From an uncultured Desulfotignum sp. (GTDB taxonomy: Bacteria > Desulfobacterota > Desulfobacteria > Desulfobacterales > Desulfobacteraceae), in contig CALGAJ010000221.1 of the NCBI GenBank assembly GCA_937951975.1, positions 1-29,489 on the forward strand: DNA of 29,489 nt, written 5' to 3'. The first letter of the stretch is position 1. The number at the start of each line of letters is the position of its first letter. A program made the position numbers and the translations under genes. This document shows, one piece after another, positions 8,066 through 15,645 of the stretch. Below the pieces are notes generated by a model that was not told the origin of the DNA, searched no databases, and saw only the letters and a list, made by a program, of their open reading frames with translations.

Positions 8066-9066
8066 GGTATGGCATCCCCTTCCGGCAGCGCATTGTGTTG
8101 ACGGTAGAATTGAACGGCCCCGGGATGAAGGGCCAGGGTAAGGCCATGCAGCGCGGACTGCATGGTAATGGCATGACCCAGAGGATGGGCCGCCTGAAGC
8201 AGCCGCCGGGTTTCGGCATTCCAGAGCGTTTGGGTCAATTCATACACCAGGGCATCGTCGACATCTTCCCGAACCACCAACACGGCATGAACTTCCAACG
8301 TCGGAATCTCAGGTATGCCCGGGTAAGTGTCCGCCGGAATCACTCCCGGCAGAAGATACGGATGTCTCTGATGAATGGCTGCGGCAATTTCCGGTTCCAC
8401 AGGAACCAGAGAAAATTCAGGACTCATGATTTGTGCAATGGCCGGGGCAGGTGTGCCTGACATGAGAGAGATCCCGTCCAGCCGGCGTTGAGCCAGGCTT
8501 TCAATGGTAAATTCCGGTTTGAGATACACCGGTTCAAGATCGGTTTCCGTTAATCCGTATGCGTCAAGGACAATGCGCATCACCGCCAGTGTGCCGGATC
8601 CGGACTCATCCAGAGACACGGTTTTATTTTTCAGGTCCCTGACACCGTGAATGCCTGCATCCCTTCGAACCAGTACTTGAAGCCGTTCCGGGTACAAGCT
8701 GGCGATGGCCTGCAAAGAAGGTATTTTTTCTCCTGAGAAAGGCTTTATCCCTTTCAGAGCACGGAAAGCCACATCCGCCTGAACCAGGGCGGCTTCGATC
8801 TCTTTTTTGGCCAAAGCCCTTACATTGGCCACGGAACCTCCTGAAGTCTGGGCCACGGCCACCCGGCCATGGGTGGTCCAGGTGGATGAAAATCCCTTGG
8901 CCAGAGCCCGGCCGATGGGATAATAAACGCCCATCAACCCACCGGTACCGATACGGAATAACGGCATTTCTCCGGAGATTGCCGTACAAATGGGTAACCC
9001 CGATATCCCTGCCAATGATATCCACACCCAGACAACGATTCCCCATTTCAACCATCTGCCGCACAT
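8062..9066 (-). CDS. TAXI-family TRAP-type solute-binding protein
   Basis: The start at 9066 gives MCGRWLKWGIVVWVWISLAG, a signal peptide, with GGGAGA about eight bases upstream. The longer open frame runs into the tRNA and is rejected. The mature protein begins with FRIGTGGLMGVYYPIGRALA, the classic TAXI opening, followed by AQTSGGSVANVRAL, ALVQADVAFRAL and LKNKTVSLDESGSGTLAVMR, all typical of TAXI periplasmic binding proteins (334 aa, usual length). These normally deliver ligands to TRAP membrane permeases, but no permease gene is here. Instead its stop overlaps the start of the kinase gene, so it more likely feeds ligand information to that sensor. The ligand cannot be predicted. Confidence 0.9.
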   Translation of the reverse strand: MCGRWLKWGIVVWVWISLAGISGLPICTAISGEMPLFRIGTGGLMGVYYPIGRALAKGFSSTWTTHGRVAVAQTSGGSVANVRALAKKEIEAALVQADVAFRALKGIKPFSGEKIPSLQAIASLYPERLQVLVRRDAGIHGVRDLKNKTVSLDESGSGTLAVMRIVLDAYGLTETDLEPVYLKPEFTIESLAQRRLDGISLMSGTPAPAIAQIMSPEFSLVPVEPEIAAAIHQRHPYLLPGVIPADTYPGIPEIPTLEVHAVLVVREDVDDALVYELTQTLWNAETRRLLQAAHPLGHAITMQSALHGLTLALHPGAVQFYRQHNALPEGDAIP

Positions 9067-9217
9067 GATAAATCTCCCGTGTATTTTTACGCATCTTATT
9101 GCATTAGGACGCAAGTTTAAACTTTTTTTTACATTCGTCCGAATCACCGGAAAACAAGATCTGTCTGAGTTGGATTTTTTCTGACAATGGCAGGGATCAA
9201 AGAAAAGAAACAAAAAA

Positions 9218-9292
9218 TGGTGGGCGGTACAAGGATTGAACTTGTGACTTCTACCGTGTGAAGGTAGCACTCTCCCGCTGAGTTAACCGCCC
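9218..9292 (-). tRNA. tRNA-Val (anticodon CAC), CCA encoded
   Basis: The reverse strand folds as a complete 75-nt cloverleaf. The acceptor arms GGGCGGT and ACCGCCC pair. The D-arm is ACTC/GAGT, the anticodon stem is CTACC/GGTAG, and the seven-base loop TTCACAC gives anticodon CAC (valine, GUG codons). The T-arm is ACAAG/CTTGT with loop TTCAATC, the discriminator base is A, and CCA is encoded. A T-rich tract (TTTTTTGTTTCTTTTC) follows the 3' end and may end transcription. Confidence 0.96.
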
Positions 9293-9322
9293 GTTGGCAA
9301 TCATTTTGTTTTGTACGCATAT

Positions 9323-9351
9323 CTGATACCCTTTTTTTTGACATCGGTCAA
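9323..9351 (-). promoter_or_regulatory. Candidate promoter for the tRNA-Val gene
   Basis: On the minus strand TTGACC (9351-9346) is followed after 17 bases by TATCAG (9328-9323). This would start transcription about 25 bases before the mature tRNA 5' end. Confidence 0.4.
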
Positions 9352-9464
9352 GGGGACAGCCAACAAAATTTTTCATCGGTGATTTCCCTTGACATGTGAA
9401 TGGAAAGTATTTTATGGAATCTAAATTAAGATGACAGACTGAAATTTATTCAAGGAGATAATTC

Positions 9465-9959
9465 ATGGCATATGATTTTAATGTAAACGAAGTATTTGAA
9501 ATGGCTATTCAGATCGAAGCCAACGGCGCCATTTTTTACAGAAAAGCCGCAGAGCTGCAAAAAGATCCGGACAACAAAGCGTTTCTGGAAAAACTGGCCC
9601 GTATGGAAGACAAACATAAAGCCACGTTTGAATCCATGCAAAAAGACGTTTCCGAGGGAGAAAAACAGGAAACCGTGTTTGATCCGGCCGATGAGCTGTC
9701 CATGTATTTGAAAGCCATGGCGGACAGTCACGGCGGTGAAGGGGATCCGGATGTCGTCAATTCTTTTACCGGTGAAGAACCCATTGAAGAGATCATCACC
9801 ACAGCCATCGGCCTGGAAAAGGAATCCATTTTGTTTTACCTGGGTCTCAAGGACCTGGTTCCCGCCAAATACGGACATGATAAGCTGGATCATATCATCA
9901 AGGAAGAGAAACTGCACATCGCCCAGTTGACTGGATTTTTAAAGAAACTTAAGGCGTAA
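9465..9959 (+). CDS. Rubrerythrin-like ferritin-family protein
   Basis: This 164-aa protein looks like a four-helix bundle with diiron-type ligands spaced as in rubrerythrins: E18 in the first helix, E48 and H51 (ExxH, in EDKH), E120 in the third helix and E148/H151 (second ExxH). The C-terminal rubredoxin domain of classical rubrerythrin is absent, since there is no CxxC. Such proteins usually reduce peroxide or handle iron in the cytoplasm of anaerobes; the activity here is inferred. CAAGGAGATAATTC provides a strong ribosome binding site ahead of ATG 9465. It is probably a single-gene unit that ends at the hairpin at 9994. TTGACA at 9389-9394 could be its -35, but no convincing -10 follows. 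Confidence 0.87.
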   Translation: MAYDFNVNEVFEMAIQIEANGAIFYRKAAELQKDPDNKAFLEKLARMEDKHKATFESMQKDVSEGEKQETVFDPADELSMYLKAMADSHGGEGDPDVVNSFTGEEPIEEIITTAIGLEKESILFYLGLKDLVPAKYGHDKLDHIIKEEKLHIAQLTGFLKKLKA

Positions 9960-9993
9960 TCAACCAAACGTCCACCGGAACAGGAAATCAAAC

Positions 9994-10038
9994 AAAAACC
10001 GCCGGGGCAGATGAGTTCGTGCCCCGGCGGTTTTTTTT
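9994..10038. terminator. Bidirectional rho-independent terminator
   Basis: A perfect 15-bp stem, AAAAACCGCCGGGGC at 9994-10008 and its complement at 10021-10035, closes a 12-base loop and is followed by a run of eight T on plus (10031-10038). On the minus strand the A-rich arm gives TTTTTGTTTGA. It can therefore end both the rubrerythrin-like gene and the convergent hibernation factor gene. Confidence 0.88.
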
Positions 10039-10062
10039 GCCGCAGCCGCAGGGGGCTGCGGC
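10039..10062. repeat. Second GC-rich hairpin next to the terminator
   Basis: GCCGCAGCC (10039-10047) and GGCTGCGGC (10054-10062) form a perfect 9-bp stem with a six-base loop, immediately after the T-run of the main terminator. It lacks its own good T-tract on either strand. It may protect the hpf mRNA 3' end or act as an extra pause site. Confidence 0.6.
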
Positions 10063-10076
10063 AGCATCTTTTAAAC

Positions 10077-10421
10077 TTATTTTGCCACAGCTTCCATTTC
10101 GGGCGTGGTCTTGATGGTCTGTTTGTCACCGGCCAGGTGCCGCCGGGCTTTTTCCTTGTTCTTTTTTATCTGGGCCTGAACTTTATCCGCCAGGCCGTCA
10201 AGCGCGGAATACATGGTTTCCGCTTCTTCTTTGGCATTGATTCTGAGTTTGTCGCTGATCAAGTTGACTTCCGCAATATGACGAATTTTTTCAATCGATA
10301 ATACCAGAGTTGCCTCTCCCGGGGCATCCAGCATTTTGTCCAGTTTATCCAGTTTTTCCTGGGCATAGGATTTAAGGGCGTCTGAGGATTCCATCTGCTT
10401 AAAATTAATGGCAAGCTGCAT
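10077..10421 (-). CDS. hpf: Ribosome hibernation-promoting factor, short type
   Basis: This 114-aa protein has the HPF/RaiA (sigma-54 modulation) fold pattern: an opening beta strand MQLAINFKQMESSDALKSYA, helix KLDKLDKMLD, strands ATLVLSIEKIRHIAEVNLI, and a second helix AETMYSALDGLADKVQAQIKK, then a short disordered tail. Members bind the 30S decoding region and silence or dimerise ribosomes in stationary phase. The length fits a short HPF without the dimerisation domain of long HPF. AAGGAGGACTT provides a strong ribosome binding site before ATG 10421. It is a monocistronic unit between its own promoter and the shared terminator; no rpoN neighbour is present. Confidence 0.92.
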   Translation of the reverse strand: MQLAINFKQMESSDALKSYAQEKLDKLDKMLDAPGEATLVLSIEKIRHIAEVNLISDKLRINAKEEAETMYSALDGLADKVQAQIKKNKEKARRHLAGDKQTIKTTPEMEAVAK

Positions 10422-10472
10422 AAGTCCTCCTTGTATGAGGGGTTGATTGAAACTCCGGATTCATCTTATCAG

Positions 10473-10501
10473 ATAATGGCCACCAATCCCAGCAAAGTCA
10501 A
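10473..10501 (-). promoter_or_regulatory. Candidate sigma-70 promoter for hpf
   Basis: On the minus strand TTGACT (10501-10496) lies 17 bases before CATTAT (10478-10473), about 50 bases upstream of the hpf start codon. Confidence 0.5.
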
Positions 10502-10524
10502 ATTTTTCCCGCAATTTTCTTTGC

Positions 10525-10553
10525 TTGTTGCCGGTCAAAGAATGCTGTATACT
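10525..10553 (+). promoter_or_regulatory. Candidate promoter for the CBS-domain gene
   Basis: TATACT at 10548-10553 is a 5/6 match to the -10 consensus. TTGTTG at 10525-10530 with a 17-base spacer is a weaker -35. The ATG at 10602 is about 48 bases downstream. Confidence 0.45.
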
Positions 10554-10601
10554 GTTTATCAACTGTGAATGCCGCCGTTATTGTCTGAAAAGGAGATGCC
10601 C

Positions 10602-11057
10602 ATGATCAAAGCCCGCGATATCATGCAAACCAGCATCATCAGTGTCACTCCGGACACCGATATTGCCAGTGCCGTAAAAATACTGCTCGACAACCACATC
10701 AACGGTGTGCCCGTGGTCAATGACCGGGAAGAACTGGTCGGCATCCTGTGCCAGAGTGATCTGATCTTTCAACAAAAAGAGATACCCATCCCCCCTATTT
10801 TTACCATCCTGGATTCCATTTTTCCGTTGTTTTCGTCCAGGAAAATGGATGATGAAATCCAGAAAATTGCGGCTTCCACCGTGGCTCAGGCCATGATCAA
10901 GGATGTGGTGACCGTGGCGGCAGATGCATCGGTCAGTGAAATCGCCAGCCTCATGGTGGAAAAACATTTTCATACCATCCCTGTGGTGGAGAACAAAAAA
11001 CTGGTGGGTATCATCGGCAAGGAAGATATCCTTAAAACCCTGGCCTCTGATACCTGA
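10602..11057 (+). CDS. CBS-pair protein
   Basis: ATG 10602 is chosen because AAGGAG lies six bases upstream; the frame is open further upstream to 10569. The 151-aa product consists of two CBS motifs. The first is ARDIMQTSIISVTPDTDIAS through INGVPVVNDREELVGILCQSDL. The second is VAQAMIKDVVTVAADASVSE through FHTIPVVENKKLVGIIGKEDIL. A linker of about 40 residues (PIPPIFTILDSIFPLF) separates them. CBS pairs typically bind adenine nucleotides and regulate partner proteins. There is no fused enzymatic domain. It lies 81 bases ahead of glycogen phosphorylase on the same strand with no strong terminator between, so read-through is possible and an energy-charge link to glycogen use is an inference. 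Confidence 0.9.
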   Translation: MIKARDIMQTSIISVTPDTDIASAVKILLDNHINGVPVVNDREELVGILCQSDLIFQQKEIPIPPIFTILDSIFPLFSSRKMDDEIQKIAASTVAQAMIKDVVTVAADASVSEIASLMVEKHFHTIPVVENKKLVGIIGKEDILKTLASDT

Positions 11058-11138
11058 TCCAGGCCTTTATCTGTCGACATCCAAATTTTGATCGGCTGGA
11101 TTTTTGTTCTTTGACCCCTCGCCGAACGGGAGACAATC

Positions 11139-13592
11139 ATGGCGTATTTTGACTTCACCAGCTTTGAAGTATCGTTTCAGCAGTATGTAAAATATATGAT
11201 GGGCAAACCCTTGGCTGAAGCCACAAAAAAAGATCAGCTCAATGCAGTGTGCTATGCCGTGGGTAAATATCTGATGGACATTCATTTTGATACCCGGAAA
11301 CGGTATGAGAAAAACAAGGCCAAACAGGTGTATTACCTGTCCATGGAATTTCTCATCGGACGGCTGCTGTCCAACAACCTGCTGAATCTGGGTATTTTCG
11401 ATCCCTGTGCCCGGTTTTTGAAAAAGCAGGGCATTGATCTGGAGGCACTGGTGGAGGAAGAGCAGGACCCGGCCCTGGGCAACGGGGGGCTGGGAAGGCT
11501 GGCGGCCTGTTTCCTGGATTCTTTGGCCAGCCTGGATATGCCGGGGTATGGATATGGCATCAACTATGACTATGGGCTGTTCCGCCAGACCATTGTCAAC
11601 GGATATCAGCAGGAACGGCCGGATTACTGGCCCAACCGGTCTTCACCCTGGCTGATCCGGCGTTCCGAAGAAAAATATGTGCTGCCCATTTACGGTAAGA
11701 TTGAAGAGCGGGAGGATAAAAACGGACATTACAGGCCGATGTGGACCCGCAAAAAACTGTTTATCGGCCGGCCCCACGACATCATGATCGCCGGACACCG
11801 GGGGCGCACGGTGAACCGGCTCAGACTTTTTTCCGCTGCCGCATCCAAGGATTTTGACATCGATATTTTCAATGACGGGGATTATATCAAGGCGGTCAAG
11901 CGGAAAATCCAGTCGGAAAGTGTCACCAAAATTCTGTATCCATCCGACTCCAAAGAAACGGGTAAAGAATTGCGATTCATTCAGGAATATTTTCTGGTGG
12001 CCTGTGCCATCCGTGACATTATCCGTAAATTTGAAAACCAGCACAGCGATTTTTCCCGATTCCATGACCATGTGGCCATCCAGCTCAACGACACCCACCC
12101 GGCCTTAGCGGTCCCAGAGCTGATGCGCATACTGGTGGATGAAAAAAAACTGACGTGGGAAACCGCCTGGGATGTGACGGTTAAAACCCTGGCATTCACC
12201 AACCATACCCTTTTGCCCGAAGCCCTGGAAACCTGGCCGGTTTTCATTTTAAACAAGGTGGTTCCCCGGCATCTTCAGATCATTTTTGAAATCAACCGGC
12301 GGTTCATCGCCCGGGTCAAGGAACGGTTCGGCCAGGACAATCATGAGATGATCGCCAAGATGTCCATCATTCAGGAAGGGGATCAACAAAAGGTGCGCAT
12401 GGCCAACCTGGCCATCATCGGCAGCCATTCGGTGAACGGGGTGGCACAAATCCATTCCGAACTGGTGAAAAAACAGCTGGTTCCGGAATTTTATTCCATG
12501 TGGCCGGAAAAATTCAACAACAAGACCAACGGGGTCACCCCCCGGCGGTGGATCGTGGCGTGCAACCCGGAACTGGCAAAACTGATCACCGATGCCATCG
12601 GCCGGCGCTGGATTGCCGACCTGGATCTGATCTGGGAGCTGGAAGCGTTTCAGAACGATCCCGGGTTCCTGGAACGGTACCGGGCTGTGAAGCAGGCCAA
12701 TAAACAGATGCTGGCAGATTACATCCAAAACACCATGTCTGAAACCGTGGACCCGTCATCCATTTTTGATGTGCAGGCCAAACGGATCCATGAATACAAA
12801 CGCCAGCTGCTCAACATCCTGCATATTATGCATTTATATCTGACGGTCAAAGAAGACAAAAAAGATATCGGCCCTCCCCGGACGTTTATTTTTTCAGGCA
12901 AGGCCGCACCGGGGTATCATACCGCCAAATTGATCATCAAGCTGATCCACAATGTGGCACATATAGTGAACACGGATCCGGCGGTGAACCGGCAGCTCAA
13001 GGTGATATTTCTGCCGGACTACCGGGTTTCCCTGGCGGAACGGCTCATACCGGCAGCCGATGTCAGTGAACAGATCTCCACCGCCGGTATGGAAGCGTCC
13101 GGTACCGGGAATATGAAATTCGCCATGAACGGGGCGTTGACCATCGGGACCCTGGACGGGGCCAATATTGAAATTCTTGAACATGTGGGTGAAGAAAACA
13201 TGTATATTTTCGGTCTGACCGTGGATGAAGTGACGGCACTGCGGCCCCGCTACCAGCCCAAGGAATATCTCGAAAAAGACGACCGGCTCAAACGGGTCAT
13301 ATACGCGCTGCGGTCCGACCGGTTCAGTCCGGCGGAACCGGGTATTTTCCGTTCCCTGTACAATATTCTCATGTCTCCGGGAGATTCATACCTGAATTTT
13401 GCTGATTTCAACCCCTATGTCGCCGCCCAGCAAGCCATTGCCAAAGATTATCAGCAGTCTGACAAATGGAGTGCCCGGGCACTGATGAATACCGCCCGTA
13501 CCGGTTTTTTTTCCAGCGACCGTACCATCAAGGCCTATGCCGACGAGATCTGGGGAATTCAATCCCAGATCCTGGAAAAAGACCTCTGGTGA
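11139..13592 (+). CDS. glgP: Glycogen phosphorylase (GT35)
   Basis: This 817-aa protein has the standard length and motifs of glycogen/starch phosphorylase, which releases glucose-1-phosphate from alpha-1,4-glucan ends using phosphate. Visible are YYLSMEFLIGRLLSNNLLNLG (about 65-85), DPALGNGGLGRLAACFLDSL (about 110-130), QLNDTHPALAVPELMRIL, NKTNGVTPRRW, KRIHEYKRQLLNILH, and the pyridoxal-phosphate site EASGTGNMKFAMNGALTIGT with K660 as the cofactor lysine. The next residues, LDGANIEI, are also conserved. It converges with glgB with only 16 bases between stops and no visible terminator. A second, differently built phosphorylase is encoded at 17151. Confidence 0.96.
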   Translation: MAYFDFTSFEVSFQQYVKYMMGKPLAEATKKDQLNAVCYAVGKYLMDIHFDTRKRYEKNKAKQVYYLSMEFLIGRLLSNNLLNLGIFDPCARFLKKQGIDLEALVEEEQDPALGNGGLGRLAACFLDSLASLDMPGYGYGINYDYGLFRQTIVNGYQQERPDYWPNRSSPWLIRRSEEKYVLPIYGKIEEREDKNGHYRPMWTRKKLFIGRPHDIMIAGHRGRTVNRLRLFSAAASKDFDIDIFNDGDYIKAVKRKIQSESVTKILYPSDSKETGKELRFIQEYFLVACAIRDIIRKFENQHSDFSRFHDHVAIQLNDTHPALAVPELMRILVDEKKLTWETAWDVTVKTLAFTNHTLLPEALETWPVFILNKVVPRHLQIIFEINRRFIARVKERFGQDNHEMIAKMSIIQEGDQQKVRMANLAIIGSHSVNGVAQIHSELVKKQLVPEFYSMWPEKFNNKTNGVTPRRWIVACNPELAKLITDAIGRRWIADLDLIWELEAFQNDPGFLERYRAVKQANKQMLADYIQNTMSETVDPSSIFDVQAKRIHEYKRQLLNILHIMHLYLTVKEDKKDIGPPRTFIFSGKAAPGYHTAKLIIKLIHNVAHIVNTDPAVNRQLKVIFLPDYRVSLAERLIPAADVSEQISTAGMEASGTGNMKFAMNGALTIGTLDGANIEILEHVGEENMYIFGLTVDEVTALRPRYQPKEYLEKDDRLKRVIYALRSDRFSPAEPGIFRSLYNILMSPGDSYLNFADFNPYVAAQQAIAKDYQQSDKWSARALMNTARTGFFSSDRTIKAYADEIWGIQSQILEKDLW

Positions 13593-13608
13593 AAAAAAAG
13601 TGAGGGTG

Positions 13609-15645
13609 TCAGGGCATGTGTTGAAGCATCAGAGCCGTGCGGGAAGGCAGATACAGGGATAAGCGGTGCTGCTCAAAAGACGGGTGAGATTCTGAAACAG
13701 TAAAAAAAACCTGGTCCGGCGCCACCCGGTCATGCCCTCCGAACCGGGACTGGTCAGTATCCAGAATCAAGCGGTATCTGCCCGGCGGTGCATTCACCTG
13801 ATAGTCGGAAAAAGAAAGGAACGGGTGAAAGTTGAAAATAAAAAACAGGTCTTTTCTGGCAAAGGCCATGATCTTGTGATCTTCATGAATAAAATACAGA
13901 TTCGGATCCCCGGGTTCAAACAGACCGTTTTTCCGGGCCAGTGATATCATCTGCCGGTCAAACAGATATAAATGATTGTAAAAAAGATCCGGGTCATATT
14001 TCAATGACCACTGGCGCCGGGCGTATTTGAATGAAAACCGGTTCTGATGGGACGGAAAATCCACCCACTCGGGATGGCCGAACTCATTGCCCATGAAATT
14101 GAGGTATCCGGCATGGGCTGTGGACAGGGTGACAAGGCGGATCATCTTATGCAGGGCCACGGCCCGGAAGGTCTCAATGCCGGCATGGTTCTTGTGCATT
14201 TCCTGGTAGATCCGGGAACCCATCAGGCGCATCATCAGGGTCTGGTCCCCCACCAGGGCCTGGTCATGGCATTCGGCATAGGAGATGGTGGCTTCCTCGG
14301 TCCTGTGGTTGGTGAGTTCATGCCACAGAAGTCCCAAAGGCCAGTCCTCGTCCCGGGTTTCCTTGACCAGTTTAATCCAGAAATCCGCGATTCCCATGGC
14401 AAACCGGAAGTCAAACCCGTATCCGCCGGCATCGTTTCCGGCCGCCAGCCCGGGATAACCGCTGACATCCTCGGCAATGGTCACCGCCAAGGGATTGAGG
14501 TCATGCACCAGCCGGTTGGCCGTGTACAGATAATTCAAGGCATCCATATCCACGTCTGGACCGAAATAATCGTCATAGCTCACAAATGCCCGGTCCAGAC
14601 CGTGGTCTGTAAATATCATGGAGGTTACGCCGTCAAACCGGAACCCGTCCACATGAAACTCATCGATCCAGTACCGCAGATTGGACAGAAGAAATTTTTT
14701 CACCATGGGTTTTCCATAGTCAAAACACCGGGAATCCCATAACCGGTGGAAACCTTTGGGACCGTCATGGAAAAATTGATACAAGGTGCCGTCAAACCGG
14801 GACAACCCTTCCACCTCATTTTTCACGCTGTGGGAATGGATGATATCCATGAGTACCCGGATCCCGTTTCTGTGGGCCGCATCGATGAGCGCTTTAAGCG
14901 CTTCGGGCGTGCCGAACCGGGAGGACGGGGCGAAAAACGAGGACACATGATATCCAAAAGATCCGTAATAGGGATGCTCCTGCACACCCATTAACTGGAT
15001 GGTGTTGTATCCGGCATCAATGATCTTGGGCAGGATATGCTGCTGAAATTCGGTCCAGGTGCCGATCCGCTCAGCCTCCAGGGCCATGCCGGGGTGGGCT
15101 TCGTAGATCAGGATCGGGCCTGAGCCACTGCCGGGGGGCGGTGCCTGCCACTCATGGGGATCGGGCGGGTTCCACACCTGGGCGTTGAAAATCAGGGTGT
15201 CGGGATCCTGGACCACCCGCCGGGCCGCCGAAGGTATCCGGTCTCCTTTGCCCCCGGGCCAGATCATTTTCAATCGGAACAGGTCTTGGTGGGAGAATCG
15301 ATCAGCATCAAACCGGGCTTCAAACACGGCATCATCAATTTTGGGAACCTGAAATTCCGGCACACACCGCCAGTTGTTTTTTTCGCACAAAATAAATAGA
15401 TCTGTGGCATGGGGCGCCCATTCCGTGAACACCCATTCCTGCCGGCTGGAATCAAAATGCAGGCCGAACCGCAGATGATAATCGGCAAATCCGGCCAGAG
15501 ATCCGTCATGCCCGGCCCGGATCGTTTTTTCCAGATTCCGTGCGGCCCGGTACCGGGAACGGATGGTATCGGCGTATGGCAGCAGGCCCGGATCGTTGAA
15601 TATCCCGGGATCAGACAAGAAAGGGCCTCTGGAGCATTTTTTCAT
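13609..15645 (-). CDS. glgB: 1,4-alpha-glucan branching enzyme, eukaryotic-like GH13_8 type
   Basis: The enzyme makes alpha-1,6 branches in glycogen. The chosen start MKKCSRGPFLSDPG gives 678 aa and overlaps the glgA end by 35 bases; the frame is open to 15696, so the start is uncertain. An N-terminal CBM48-like domain (FTEWAPHATDLFI) is followed by a GH13 barrel with YGSFGYHVSSFFAPSSRFGT, DIIHSHSVKN, VDGFRFDGVTSM (nucleophile D338), TIAEDVSG (acid/base E392) and YAECHDQ (D461). The motifs HSHSVKN and GYHVSSFFAPSSRFG resemble branching enzymes of eukaryotes and some bacteria (subfamily GH13_8) rather than typical E. coli-type GlgB, which has a DWVPGHF-like region I. It is the last gene of the minus-strand glycogen operon. 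Confidence 0.93.
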   Translation of the reverse strand: MKKCSRGPFLSDPGIFNDPGLLPYADTIRSRYRAARNLEKTIRAGHDGSLAGFADYHLRFGLHFDSSRQEWVFTEWAPHATDLFILCEKNNWRCVPEFQVPKIDDAVFEARFDADRFSHQDLFRLKMIWPGGKGDRIPSAARRVVQDPDTLIFNAQVWNPPDPHEWQAPPPGSGSGPILIYEAHPGMALEAERIGTWTEFQQHILPKIIDAGYNTIQLMGVQEHPYYGSFGYHVSSFFAPSSRFGTPEALKALIDAAHRNGIRVLMDIIHSHSVKNEVEGLSRFDGTLYQFFHDGPKGFHRLWDSRCFDYGKPMVKKFLLSNLRYWIDEFHVDGFRFDGVTSMIFTDHGLDRAFVSYDDYFGPDVDMDALNYLYTANRLVHDLNPLAVTIAEDVSGYPGLAAGNDAGGYGFDFRFAMGIADFWIKLVKETRDEDWPLGLLWHELTNHRTEEATISYAECHDQALVGDQTLMMRLMGSRIYQEMHKNHAGIETFRAVALHKMIRLVTLSTAHAGYLNFMGNEFGHPEWVDFPSHQNRFSFKYARRQWSLKYDPDLFYNHLYLFDRQMISLARKNGLFEPGDPNLYFIHEDHKIMAFARKDLFFIFNFHPFLSFSDYQVNAPPGRYRLILDTDQSRFGGHDRVAPDQVFFTVSESHPSFEQHRLSLYLPSRTALMLQHMP

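Noticed and set aside
9067..9270. N-terminal extension of the TAXI protein up to 9270
   Set aside because: It would read into the tRNA-Val gene and lacks a signal peptide at the start; the ATG at 9066 has a ribosome binding site and a signal peptide.
11058..11138. Possible weak terminator between the CBS gene and glgP (ATCCA...TGGAT then a T-rich stretch)
   Set aside because: The stem is only five base pairs with a long loop, too weak to call.
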